Assembly: GCA_903863885.1 (NCBI GenBank)
Contig: CAIPEB010000370.1
Span: 1 to 53,979, forward strand
Direction: 5' to 3'
DNA: 53,979 nt
Source: an uncultured Planctomycetaceae bacterium
GTDB taxonomy: Bacteria > Planctomycetota > Planctomycetia > Pirellulales > Pirellulaceae
The position numbers were made by a program, and so were the translations under genes. Every line of letters begins with the position of its first letter. Positions within the stretch are counted from its first letter, which is position 1. Of the stretch, positions 1 to 8,706 are shown piece after piece. Under the pieces are notes generated by a model. The model saw only the letters and a program-made list of their open reading frames with translations, ran no database searches and was not told the origin of the DNA.

Positions 1-1
1 C

Positions 2-775
2 GCCCGACATGCGGCGCAAGCAACTGGCGCGTTAAAGCCTGATTACGTCACGTCGGCACAGAACGGTAAAAACGCGATCCACTTTGCGGCATCCCAATCG
101 GTGGCGGGCAGAGAATTACTGCACCGGTTCGGGCTCGATGCCGGACAACTCGAGACCTTCGTCTTTATCGATGGCGACAGGGCCCTTGTTCGCAGCGACG
201 CGGCGCTGGCCGTGGCACGGCATCTTCGGTTGCCCTGGCGTCTCCTTACATTTTGCCGCATCATTCCGCGTGCATGCCGCGATTGGATCTACCGTGTCGT
301 GGCCAGGAACCGCTATCGCTGGTTCGGCCGGCGCGAGAGCTGTCGAGTCGCAACTCCGCAGCAGCGGTCTCGCTTCATCGAAGATCAATACCTGTTTGTG
401 TACGGCACGCTCCGACACGATGCCGGGCACCGGATGCATGACCTCCTCGCTCAACATGCCATCCTGCTCGGGGAGGCAACATTCCGGGGCCGACTGTACA
501 GCGTCGGTTCCTACCCCGGAGTTGTCTCGTCAGACAATTCGACGGACAGTGTGAAAGGAGAAGTGTATTATCTCCGAGAATGGAACTTACTCCTGTCCCA
601 TTTGGATCGTTACGAAGGTTGCGGACCAGAGTTTCCGGCCCCTACCGAATATGTCCGTCAGCAGCATGAAGTGACCCTGACGAGCGGACAATCGCTCATG
701 GCTTGGATCTACATCTACAACTGTCCAACCGACCAACTTCCGCGGATCTTATCGGGGGATTTCTTGAACGCCTGA
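2..775 (+). CDS. DCC-family (DUF393) domain fused to an AIG2-like gamma-glutamylcyclotransferase, 5' partial
   Basis: The reading frame is open from the window edge, so the N-terminus is missing; 257 residues are visible. A GTG at 101 is only an internal candidate start. The first part (FAASQS, then GRELL, SDAAL, and RNRYRWFG with a following Cys) resembles the second half of DCC/DUF393 thiol-disulfide oxidoreductase-like proteins, which normally carry an N-terminal CxxC. The second part, from about base 398, has the gamma-glutamylcyclotransferase signature VYGTLR, then KGEVYYL and LDRYEG, whose Glu is the expected catalytic acid/base. Members of that family cyclise gamma-glutamyl peptides or amines to 5-oxoproline. 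The visible frame has no CxxC; base-frame 1 near base 10 reads CGAS, so a frameshift or an upstream motif is possible. The fusion is seen directly; a redox plus glutathione-type role is inference. Confidence 0.72.
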   Translation, partial: ARHAAQATGALKPDYVTSAQNGKNAIHFAASQSVAGRELLHRFGLDAGQLETFVFIDGDRALVRSDAALAVARHLRLPWRLLTFCRIIPRACRDWIYRVVARNRYRWFGRRESCRVATPQQRSRFIEDQYLFVYGTLRHDAGHRMHDLLAQHAILLGEATFRGRLYSVGSYPGVVSSDNSTDSVKGEVYYLREWNLLLSHLDRYEGCGPEFPAPTEYVRQQHEVTLTSGQSLMAWIYIYNCPTDQLPRILSGDFLNA

Positions 776-1071
776 AAACGCGCACATGACTGCAAACAGC
801 GGCGAAGCGGTGCGCAAGTCGCAGTTGGTGTTTTGCGAAATAGGAAAGCGACCCTCGAGGAGGACCGGTTTTCAACGGTGCAAACGGTCGAAGACCGACC
901 TTGCTTGGAAACTCGGTCGATAGCGTATCGGGCACGCCAGGCAATTCAGAAACGTACACGACGAATTGCGGTTCACGCCGCAGCGTGGCACCCGTGTCAC
1001 GGTTCGGTTACCATGCCGGCGGCATTGCGCCGAATCCGAAATGTGTCTTGATCACCAGAGGAATCGTCGTC

Positions 1072-2967
1072 GTGAACCATACAACGTGCCGGCGGATCAT
1101 TGTCTTGTTGGCGGGCATCGCATCGTTATCGTCGGCGACTGCCGCGGAACAACTGAAATCGGGACAACCGCCCGTTTTGACGCTGACGCCGGTTCGTTTG
1201 AATCAGGTGAAAGCGGAGGGCGAGTTCGGACGGAGAATCGGGCAGATCATCGAGAACGACATCCTCAAGGTTGACGTAGAGCAGGCGTTTCTGCAGCAAT
1301 TCCGCGAGCGTCCGGCGGAGCCGTTCCCTTATCTCGGGTGCGGAAAGTTCCTCGACGCTGTCGTGCGTCTGGCATCCTGCAGCGGCGACTCGCGGCTTGT
1401 TGCGCTGAAGCAAAAGATGATCGGCGAACTGATCGCCACCCAGGACGCGGACGGTTATCTCGGTTGGGTCAAGGACCCCCAGCGGCGGATCAGGCAGCTT
1501 TGGGACCTTCACGAAGCCTCCTATTTGACTTGGGCTCTGGTCAGCGATTACTCGTTATTCGGCGAGAAGGCTTCGCTTGAAGCGGCCCGTAAACTGGCCG
1601 ACAACTTCACGGCGAGATTTTCGGCCGATCCAACGCTGCGGCCTGACACATCCAACGGCGTGGTTACTTTCGAGGGATCGCAACTGGGCTTTGACCGGGC
1701 GCTTCTGGCTTTGAGCCGCGAGACGGGCGATCCCAAATACCGCGATTTCTGCGTTCGCGTGCTCAAGCTCGGTGAATTCAACCCGGCGATCAAGATGGGC
1801 CCGACCTCGCTGGCCAACCACGCCTACACGTACCTCGGCCACAGTTTGGCGCAGCTCGATCTGTTCCGAGTTTCCGGCGATCCGGACCTGCTCCGCGCGC
1901 CGAAACGCGCTGTCGATTTCTTTCGCCATGGCAACGGCATGCTGGTCACCGGAACGTGCAGCGAGGGAGAGTGCTGGCACGACACGCAGAGCGGCCTGCA
2001 GAACACGGCCGAGACCTGCATGGGCGCCTACGTGATCCGACTCCTGGATTCACTTCTGCAATTGGAGGGCGATTCGCTTTACGGCGACATGATGGAACGT
2101 ACGATCTACAACGCGATGTTCGCCGCCGTCTCGCCCGACGGCCGCCGGAATCGTTACTTCACGCCATTTGACGGGCGCCGGTCGTACGACCGGCACGGCG
2201 ACCGCTTCTGTTGCCACAACAACCTGCGGCGGTTCTTTGCCGACCTGCCCGGATGGATGTACTACCAGACGAGCGACGGCATTGCCGTGAACTTGTATAA
2301 CGCCTCAACCACCACGCTGGAACCGAAACAGGGCCTGGAGGTGAAGCTGCAGCAGGAGACCGACTATCCGACTTCGGGCGACGTGCTGCTCCGCGTGACG
2401 CCCTCGCTCGAGGCCGAGTTCACGCTGCGGCTGCGCATACCCCGCTGGTGCCGCACGGCGACCGTTTCCGTCAACGGCGCGGCAGCCGAAGAGGTTGTCG
2501 GCGGCCGGTTCCACTCCCTCGCTCGCGTGTGGAAGGCCGGGGATCAAGTGGCCCTCAAACTGCCGATGGAATGGCGACTGGTGAAAGGCCGTCAGTCCCA
2601 GACAGGCCGCGCCGCGATCCTTCGCGGCCCCGTGATCTTTACCCTCAATCCGAAACGCAATCCGGAATTTTCCAAGCATCCCGACTTCGAGCCGAGGCAG
2701 TTGCTGATCGACCCGCCGTCGGTCGAGATACCGCTGGCCGACGATTCGGTTCGTCCGCACGGAATGGCCTGTCAGCTGAAGGCATGGCCGCCGGGCAACT
2801 TCAACTTCTGGCCGTTCATCGACCGCATGCCGCTCGTTCTCACCGAATTCCCCGACGCTGGCGGTGAAGGCATCTATTTCCTCGTCCCCGATTCATCCTC
2901 CCCGCTGCTGGTGGACGACGAACTATTCGACCTGCCTGCAGGTCACACAAACGCCTCTGGCTCCTGA
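1072..2967 (+). CDS. GH127 (DUF1680) beta-L-arabinofuranosidase-like protein, exported
   Basis: 631 residues from a GTG start chosen because it directly precedes a signal peptide (hydrophobic IIVLLAGIASL, then ATAAEQ) and has AGAGGA about ten bases upstream; a longer upstream frame lacks a credible start. The (alpha/alpha)6-barrel features of GH127 are present: FPYLG, DGYLG, the AETC segment at about residues 313-316 and a double cysteine C380-C381. In characterised GH127 enzymes Glu and three Cys residues bind zinc and one Cys is the nucleophile; E314, C316, C380 and C381 match that set. The last third forms the beta-domains (RIPRWC, VNG). Family role: removal of terminal beta-L-arabinofuranose from plant glycans. 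It stands alone and is convergent with the next gene. Substrate is not proven. Confidence 0.9.
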   Translation: MNHTTCRRIIVLLAGIASLSSATAAEQLKSGQPPVLTLTPVRLNQVKAEGEFGRRIGQIIENDILKVDVEQAFLQQFRERPAEPFPYLGCGKFLDAVVRLASCSGDSRLVALKQKMIGELIATQDADGYLGWVKDPQRRIRQLWDLHEASYLTWALVSDYSLFGEKASLEAARKLADNFTARFSADPTLRPDTSNGVVTFEGSQLGFDRALLALSRETGDPKYRDFCVRVLKLGEFNPAIKMGPTSLANHAYTYLGHSLAQLDLFRVSGDPDLLRAPKRAVDFFRHGNGMLVTGTCSEGECWHDTQSGLQNTAETCMGAYVIRLLDSLLQLEGDSLYGDMMERTIYNAMFAAVSPDGRRNRYFTPFDGRRSYDRHGDRFCCHNNLRRFFADLPGWMYYQTSDGIAVNLYNASTTTLEPKQGLEVKLQQETDYPTSGDVLLRVTPSLEAEFTLRLRIPRWCRTATVSVNGAAAEEVVGGRFHSLARVWKAGDQVALKLPMEWRLVKGRQSQTGRAAILRGPVIFTLNPKRNPEFSKHPDFEPRQLLIDPPSVEIPLADDSVRPHGMACQLKAWPPGNFNFWPFIDRMPLVLTEFPDAGGEGIYFLVPDSSSPLLVDDELFDLPAGHTNASGS

Positions 2968-3042
2968 ATAGCCCTGCGCGATCCTGGGAACGCCCGCTCC
3001 GTTCTGCGACAGAGGACAATGTCACGTGACGCGGGATTGGCC

Positions 3043-5283
3043 TTATTCCGCGATTGCTTTGAGCAAGGCTTCGTAACGGGCAAGTCCTTCCGCGATGTGA
3101 TCGAGCGCTTCCTTGCGTTGTTCGGCGTTGGCGAAACGCGCCGTGGTCTCGACCCGTTGCGCATGCTGCCGCACGTTGGCGATCCAGAATTCGACTGCAT
3201 CGCGCTTCACCACTTCGCGTCCGGCCACGCGCACGTAAACGGCGCTCGAGTGCGCGATGTCGGGACCGTCGATCGCATTGAAGCTGTTGCCGTGGCGCGC
3301 GGCCCGCACGGCAAACCACCGGCTCGATTCGGCTGGCAGTTCAAACTGGATTGCCGCTTCATTCTCGCCCGCCTGCACGGTTCGCAGGATTTCGCCGTTG
3401 GAGACCACCTGCAGCGTTCCGATCGGAAACCGCGACACGGCGCGGGCTTGCACACGGAGCACCGTGCCCGCTGCAACGTCCAGCGTGTCTCCGATCTCCG
3501 TGCCGTTGACGGTGAGAAAGACCAGCGGCCCGGACGTGGTGAACGTCCTGCCGCGACGCAGGCCCTCGATCCAGTTCGGATAGGTCTGCGGCAACGCGGT
3601 TCGCACGTACACACGGCAACATCCCGCTACGCGGGCCGGATGATCGCTGCCGTTGGAAAGACCGATGTGGAATCCGCAGTTGAGAAACCGATAGTAGTGG
3701 TCGGGATCCAGTTGATCGAGCGAATCCGCCATTCCGAGAGCCACGTTAACCGGAACGTCGGAACAAAAGAACGGCCCGAGATTATGTGCCTCGATGCTGA
3801 TCCCACCCTGTTCCCGGGCTGCCTTGATAACCGATCGATTAATCGGATAGTCAAACGCGTCGGGAGGGCCGCCGCTGCCCGGTCCTGCTGCCAGCGGCCG
3901 GATCAGCTCCCGGATGTTCAACAGATTGATGTGTCCGTAATGGTTGTCGTTGCGGTACTCCTCGGCCATCTGGATCAGGTAGTCCGCGCTGCTGTGCCCG
4001 GCAACCGGCCCCATGGGAAACTGATCGGGAATCGTAAACGGGCCGCCTTGCTCTTTGCTGCGCCACTGGTAAAGCGTCAGGTTGTTTGCGACCCGCAGAT
4101 CCTCGGCCTGCTGCACCATGGACAGCAGTTCGATCGATTCGTTCTCATCCCAACTGTTCTTTGCCCAGTGGATATGGGTATCGCCGGAAACCCAGCCTCG
4201 CGCCCGCATGTCGAGAAATCGCCGCGTGCTCAGAGTCAAACTTTGCGTCTGGCCGGATGTGGCGTCGATGCTTTCGGTCACGGACGGCGATTCGAAGCCA
4301 CGCTCGAATGTCAGTGACGTGGGACCGGGCGGCACGTCGATTTCGAAGGTTCCGTCGCTGTAGAAGAAGGGCAGCTTCATCGTCGCAGGCCGGAAGACCA
4401 CGGGTTTCTCGGACAAGGTCATGTTGTCGGCGAACTTTCGCGCATGACGCAGAATCCCGTCGCTGCAGCGCACCGTCACGCGTCCCGGCGTCGAGCGCCC
4501 CGTCTCGACATCGATCAGCGTGCCGCGCAACGTGGCATGCGGGCGGACCTCGACCGCCACGTGAACTGCTCCTTGCGACTTACTTGCTCCCTCGACACAG
4601 AACTCCAACTCAAGGTCCCGAATCGATTCGTTGTCTGCTCTCAGCGGAACCAGAAAGCTGCGGGCTTCGCCAGCGGGAATTGCGGCCGCCACAGGACACA
4701 CATTTCCGCCCGGCAACTTGCCGGGGTGGACGACTACGGTTTGCGATGCCCCGTTCTCCAACTCCACCAGAATGTGCCGCGTCACGTCCGTCGCCAGCTC
4801 GATCGGCGATGACTTCACGTTTGGCTTCCAAGCGTGCGAGTCCCACCGCAACGTGAGGCAGCGGTATTCGTCGCGCAATCGCGCGTAGTAGGACCGGCTG
4901 GCTGCCAACACGCGCTCGAAGTCCGCGACTGCGGCAGGCGATGTTCGAAACCCATGCAACAACGAGTGGATCTCCTCAGCGCTCGCAAGCGTCCGCGACT
5001 GGCTGCTGGTCGGGCATTGGTGGCATGCATCCGAAAACAGGCGGTAGTAAAACTCGAGCAACTCGACGACACCCCGATCGACTGCGGCCGTATTCCCATC
5101 CTGGCCGGAGGCCAATCGGTCGTCCGACGCAGTTGGTCGATAGTGGAATTCGTGAGCCTGTGCCGCACCGGTCCACAGTGCGAAGCACAGAAGTGCTCGC
5201 ATTGCACACAGCAACGAATGCCCCATGGCAGTACGAGTCACGCAGCTCGCCGCAATGTGCATGACGGCTTCCGTTCTCTTCAT
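3043..5283 (-). CDS. CehA/McbA-family PHP-type metallohydrolase, exported
   Basis: 746 residues from an ATG that overlaps the stop of the upstream nitrilase gene by one base (TGATG), implying translational coupling. Because of a poor N-terminal region, internal ATG 5226 (followed by a better signal peptide ending GAAQA) is an alternative. The middle is a carboxypeptidase-regulatory-like beta region; the C-terminal half is a PHP domain with GDTHIH (H370, H372), EAHN and SNGSDH (D547, H548), the expected metal ligands. The CehA/McbA group includes phosphoesterases and the carbaryl hydrolase CehA, so the name gives only the fold and metal-hydrolase chemistry. A beta-rich region and a charged helix close the protein. 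Likely periplasmic. The substrate is unknown; co-expression with an exported amidase-type enzyme suggests successive hydrolysis of one compound (inference). Confidence 0.82.
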   Translation of the reverse strand: MKRTEAVMHIAASCVTRTAMGHSLLCAMRALLCFALWTGAAQAHEFHYRPTASDDRLASGQDGNTAAVDRGVVELLEFYYRLFSDACHQCPTSSQSRTLASAEEIHSLLHGFRTSPAAVADFERVLAASRSYYARLRDEYRCLTLRWDSHAWKPNVKSSPIELATDVTRHILVELENGASQTVVVHPGKLPGGNVCPVAAAIPAGEARSFLVPLRADNESIRDLELEFCVEGASKSQGAVHVAVEVRPHATLRGTLIDVETGRSTPGRVTVRCSDGILRHARKFADNMTLSEKPVVFRPATMKLPFFYSDGTFEIDVPPGPTSLTFERGFESPSVTESIDATSGQTQSLTLSTRRFLDMRARGWVSGDTHIHWAKNSWDENESIELLSMVQQAEDLRVANNLTLYQWRSKEQGGPFTIPDQFPMGPVAGHSSADYLIQMAEEYRNDNHYGHINLLNIRELIRPLAAGPGSGGPPDAFDYPINRSVIKAAREQGGISIEAHNLGPFFCSDVPVNVALGMADSLDQLDPDHYYRFLNCGFHIGLSNGSDHPARVAGCCRVYVRTALPQTYPNWIEGLRRGRTFTTSGPLVFLTVNGTEIGDTLDVAAGTVLRVQARAVSRFPIGTLQVVSNGEILRTVQAGENEAAIQFELPAESSRWFAVRAARHGNSFNAIDGPDIAHSSAVYVRVAGREVVKRDAVEFWIANVRQHAQRVETTARFANAEQRKEALDHIAEGLARYEALLKAIAE

Positions 5284-6278
5284 CACCGCGACTCCCCGGG
5301 CTGCGCCGGCGCAGGTTGCGGAGGATCCAACTGGGCGCGGTTGACCATTTCCTCGCACTCGGGGAAGGCCCACGGGATTTCGGGATAGTCCTGCCAGATT
5401 TTGATGTCTTCGGTCAAGCGACCGTAGAGTTCCGGGCGGCGCTGGTGCATCGTTCGCAAATGCTTCCGACTGCGGCGGAGTCCGGCCAGATCGATCGTAG
5501 CGTGGACACACGCATCGCCGGGTTCCTTGATTCGCGGGAAGAGGCGGGCTTCCTCGGGCGTGCCTTCCGCCCGCACGAACCCGCCCGCGAACCCGGTGTT
5601 CTTGCCGTCCGTGATATTTGCACCCACCACGCAACCGTACGAGTCGGCAGCGAACTTGCAGTAGCCGTCTTCGATCATGCCGTCACGGCCGTTGATCCAC
5701 AGGATGATCTCCGCGCCGTTGAAGGACGTGCAGCCCCACGACTCGGGAAAATAGCCGTCGTAGCATTGCAGAATGCCGATCGGACCGAAATCGAGGTTGA
5801 AGACCTTGAACTGATTCCCCAGCAGGCCGCGAGCTTCCGCGTCGTTGCCCGCACGGGGCGGCCAGAAATACGGCGGCCCGCCGGACGCCGGATGGCACTT
5901 GAGGTACCGGCCCAGCAGGTTGCCCTGACGGTCCACGACCAGAGCGGTCGTCGCCCACCGTTGGCCCGTCACCTCGACCAGCCCGGCAATCGCGTACATG
6001 TGATGCTTGCGAGCCAGTTCGAAGAACGCCTTCACGCGCGGGTGCTCGACCGTGATCTTGTTTCCCAGCACGTACTCGGGAAAGACGATCAGGTCCGACC
6101 CGTTCGCCGCCGCCTTCTCAAAAAACGGCGTCATCCGCTCGATGATCGTATCTGGCGGTTGATTCCGAGTCGTCAATTGAACGAGCGTGATCTTGGCCTC
6201 ATTTCGCTCGGCATGTGCCGAGACCGCGTGAAGTGCAACGCAAGCTGCTGCAGCCAGGAAACAAAGACGGCATCGCAT
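5283..6278 (-). CDS. Exported carbon-nitrogen hydrolase (nitrilase superfamily)
   Basis: 331 residues. The ATG at 6278 has GGAGGA six bases upstream and starts a clear signal peptide (hydrophobic LCFLAAAACVAL, cleavage after SAHA). The nitrilase triad is visible: E68 in FPEY, K127 in YLKCHP and C172 in LQCYDGYFPES. The family hydrolyses amides, carbamoyl groups or nitriles through a Cys acyl intermediate; most members are cytoplasmic, so the signal peptide is notable. The C-terminal 50 residues (LRRSRKHLRTMHQRRPELY) are typical of secreted planctomycete homologues in my recollection. It is the first gene of a two-gene unit with the PHP hydrolase, whose start codon overlaps this stop. Specific substrate not assignable. 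Confidence 0.88.
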   Translation of the reverse strand: MRCRLCFLAAAACVALHAVSAHAERNEAKITLVQLTTRNQPPDTIIERMTPFFEKAAANGSDLIVFPEYVLGNKITVEHPRVKAFFELARKHHMYAIAGLVEVTGQRWATTALVVDRQGNLLGRYLKCHPASGGPPYFWPPRAGNDAEARGLLGNQFKVFNLDFGPIGILQCYDGYFPESWGCTSFNGAEIILWINGRDGMIEDGYCKFAADSYGCVVGANITDGKNTGFAGGFVRAEGTPEEARLFPRIKEPGDACVHATIDLAGLRRSRKHLRTMHQRRPELYGRLTEDIKIWQDYPEIPWAFPECEEMVNRAQLDPPQPAPAQPGESR

Positions 6279-6662
6279 CCGAAATCCTCCGAATATCCTG
6301 GGATCGACAAGTTTATTCCGAACCCGCCACACGTTTGCCTTCGTGGCGATCACCATGGTAACTGACTTTGCAATTCTTGGGTGGCGACGAGATTCTACAA
6401 TGTCCGATCGGCGAAATCCGCTTTGTGAAAATGACACGGAACGTTCCGGCTTAACTTCCCTCGCAGCACACTCGACAACAGGTACTCCGAGATCGTTTGC
6501 GTGTCGAGAATCAGCATCCACTCCCACAGACCGGTCCTTCCCCGGATTCCAGCGTTGCTTTCCCAAGGCGTCCCCCCTTACTATTACACCACTTCGATTT
6601 AGGGACCATGGCGAGTTTATCCAACGCCACCGCCCGCGATGCCCAACGGAAGAGGAACGGCG
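6279..6662. other. Intergenic region with candidate promoter for the metallophosphoesterase
   Basis: 384 bases between two divergent genes. No gene or RNA is evident. On the plus strand TTGCTT (6555-6560) and TACTAT (6579-6584) are spaced 18 bases and lie about 80 bases before the metallophosphoesterase ATG; this is only a partial match to a sigma-70 promoter. On the minus strand GGAGGA serves the nitrilase start. Confidence 0.35.
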
Positions 6663-7475
6663 ATGCGTTTAGCATGGATGACGGACGTTCACCTGAATTT
6701 CCTCGAACCCGCACGGCGACACGAGTTCCTTGAATCCGTTCAAGCGCAGGCCGACGCTTTCGTGATCAGCGGGGACATCGCGGAAAGCCCGAGCATTTAC
6801 GGCATTCTGGGAGAAATAAACCACGTCCTCTGCAAGCCGGTCTATTTTGTCCTGGGCAATCACGACTTCTATCGGGGCTCGATCGGCACAATTCGCGGCG
6901 AGGTCACCGATGTGGCCGAGCGTCTCGAATGGCTGACATACCTGACGGCAGCGGGCGTCATCGAACTCACTCCGCAGACGGCACTCGTCGGCCATGACGG
7001 CTGGGCGGATGCTCGACTGGGCGACTTCGATACGTCCGATGTGATCCTCAACGACTACGTGACGATCCGCGAGCTTTTCCGATGGCGGAGCGAGTTCGAC
7101 CTCGACAAACCGGCACTGCGAAAGGTCTTGAATGAACTGGGGGATGAAGCGGCCCGCCATTTCGAGCGTGTCCTTCAGCAGGCCGTAGCCAAATACCCTC
7201 GTATAATCGCAGTTACCCACGTGCCGCCGTTCAAAGAGGCCGCATGGCACGAAGGCCGGCAATCCGACGACAACTACCTGCCCCACTTTACCTGCAAGGC
7301 AGTGGGTGATGCCATGCGAAAGGTCATGACGGCCAATCCACAATCTCGTCTCCTCGTTTTGTGCGGCCACACGCACGGCGCCGGCGAGGTACGGATTCTC
7401 GACAACCTGCTCGTCATGACGGGCGGAGCCAGGTACGGCGATCCGGCGATCCAACACATACTGACCATCGAATGA
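6663..7475 (+). CDS. Calcineurin-like metallophosphoesterase
   Basis: 270 residues from an ATG with AGAGGA about seven bases upstream; a longer frame from 6639 is less likely. The five metallophosphoesterase blocks appear in order: TDVH near the N-terminus, SGDI, GNHD, THVPP and GHTHG, giving the full two-metal ligand set. No signal peptide or membrane segment, so it is probably cytoplasmic. The family cleaves phosphomonoesters, phosphodiesters or nucleotides; the substrate cannot be named. It stands alone between divergent and convergent neighbours and has its own candidate promoter. Confidence 0.88.
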   Translation: MRLAWMTDVHLNFLEPARRHEFLESVQAQADAFVISGDIAESPSIYGILGEINHVLCKPVYFVLGNHDFYRGSIGTIRGEVTDVAERLEWLTYLTAAGVIELTPQTALVGHDGWADARLGDFDTSDVILNDYVTIRELFRWRSEFDLDKPALRKVLNELGDEAARHFERVLQQAVAKYPRIIAVTHVPPFKEAAWHEGRQSDDNYLPHFTCKAVGDAMRKVMTANPQSRLLVLCGHTHGAGEVRILDNLLVMTGGARYGDPAIQHILTIE

Positions 7476-7553
7476 GACGCCTGCCGCAGAGTTGGCCGTC
7501 CATCAAGGCGGCGTGAGTCGTTCTACTGGCCGATCTGTGCTGGCCACCGTTCT

Positions 7554-7695
7554 ACTTCACCCGCCCGCGCCGGCGAGAGGGTCGGCAACGAGCGAAAGCG
7601 AGTTCCCGGGAGGGCGATACGTACGACACGTCATTCAACCCTCCCTGCGGGCTCGTTACTCGCCATCGCCCCTCCCGCAAGCAAGAGGGTGAAGT
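7554..7695. repeat. GC-rich intergenic repeat element with inverted ends, copy A
   Basis: 142 bases bounded by acttcaccc (7554-7562) and its inverted copy gggtgaagt (7687-7695). The interior has gagggtcgg, cgagcgaaagcgag and gggagggcgat, the last mirrored near the right end as atcgcccctccc, so the element can fold into a long hairpin. It shares core words with a second element at 12454-12562. It lies between two convergent genes. Confidence 0.7.
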
Positions 7696-7721
7696 CAAAT
7701 GAGAAACACGATCGCCGTTGC

Positions 7722-8633
7722 TCACTGAGTCCGCTCACACGTCTCTTCGCAATTCCCTTGTTGTTTGCGATATTCGCGCGGCGTGCAGCCGAACGCCTGG
7801 CGGAATGCCTCGTTGAAGCGACTGAGCGAGCCGAAGCCTGAACTGAACGCGATATTCGCGATCGACTCCACGGTGGTCAGGAGAAGCCGTTGTGCATGCA
7901 TTAGCCGGTGTTCGGTGGCGTACTTGATCAGCGTGGTGCCGAAAGTCTGCTGGAACAGGGTCATGGCGTAGTTCGGGTGCAGGCTCACATGCCGACCTAT
8001 CATCTCGGCGGTCAGCGGCTGAGTGTAATGCTGAGCGATGAATCGGGCCATCTGCTCCGCCCGGCTCACGTTCCGCCTGTCCAGTTTCGATGAGGCTTTC
8101 CTTCGCGAGCGGTCGTTTCGATCGACTGCCGTGCTCAGCGCCAGTCGCCGCAAGCGGGCTTCGATCTCCAGCAGGCTGATGTGGCGACGGTCGTCCGAAC
8201 CCAACTGCGCATCCTCGCTCCACTGTTCGAATCGAGCCGTATCGGTCGCGAGCCGCCCCTCATCGGGTTCGACCACCGTTTCTCCATGCAGGATGCGCTG
8301 TGCAAAGTCGTCAGGGAAAGGCCACTGAAGAAACCACGCCAGCGGGATCGTCAGCACGAAGTAGTCGACGACCTCCTCGAAGTCGAGGATCTGATGCGGA
8401 ACACCGGCCCAGAAGACGGTCAGTCGCCCCGCGGTGACTACGAGCCTCCTCCCGCCCATGAGATACATCAGGCTCCCGCTCTCCAGCAGATTCAGCTCGA
8501 TCTCGTTGTGCCGGTCGAATCGCGGCATCGCCGTCGGCGTCCAGCGCACGCAACTGAAGCCATACGGCGAAAAATCGGGGCGAGTCGGATCAAAACGGGC
8601 CATGACCTTAGTATTCCGCAAGAACTTTATCAT
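7722..8633 (-). CDS. AraC-family transcriptional regulator
   Basis: 303 residues. An N-terminal cupin-like sensing domain (HNEIELNLLESG, then GRLTVFWAGVPHQI) is followed by a C-terminal AraC double helix-turn-helix of about 100 residues ending SSGFGSLSRFNEAFRQAFGCTPREYR, the standard AraC signature. The arrangement resembles MelR-type sugar regulators. The start at 8633 has no clear ribosome-binding site; the ATG at 8603 is an alternative. It is divergently transcribed from the alcohol dehydrogenase gene across only 73 bases, so it likely controls that gene and the following glycosidase in response to a sugar (inference). Confidence 0.93.
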   Translation of the reverse strand: MIKFLRNTKVMARFDPTRPDFSPYGFSCVRWTPTAMPRFDRHNEIELNLLESGSLMYLMGGRRLVVTAGRLTVFWAGVPHQILDFEEVVDYFVLTIPLAWFLQWPFPDDFAQRILHGETVVEPDEGRLATDTARFEQWSEDAQLGSDDRRHISLLEIEARLRRLALSTAVDRNDRSRRKASSKLDRRNVSRAEQMARFIAQHYTQPLTAEMIGRHVSLHPNYAMTLFQQTFGTTLIKYATEHRLMHAQRLLLTTVESIANIAFSSGFGSLSRFNEAFRQAFGCTPREYRKQQGNCEETCERTQ

Positions 8634-8706
8634 TTCAAGGAAGAAACTCAGGTATCGTTGTGGAAGAATGCCGGAAGATCAGCATTTCAAACGCGGGAGG
8701 TCGCAC
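8634..8706. promoter_or_regulatory. Divergent control region between the AraC regulator and dehydrogenase operon
   Basis: Only 73 bases separate the two start codons, so promoters and the AraC-type binding site must lie here or overlap the regulator's 5' end. GGGAGG at 8695-8700 is the dehydrogenase ribosome-binding site. No exact operator could be identified by eye. Confidence 0.45.
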
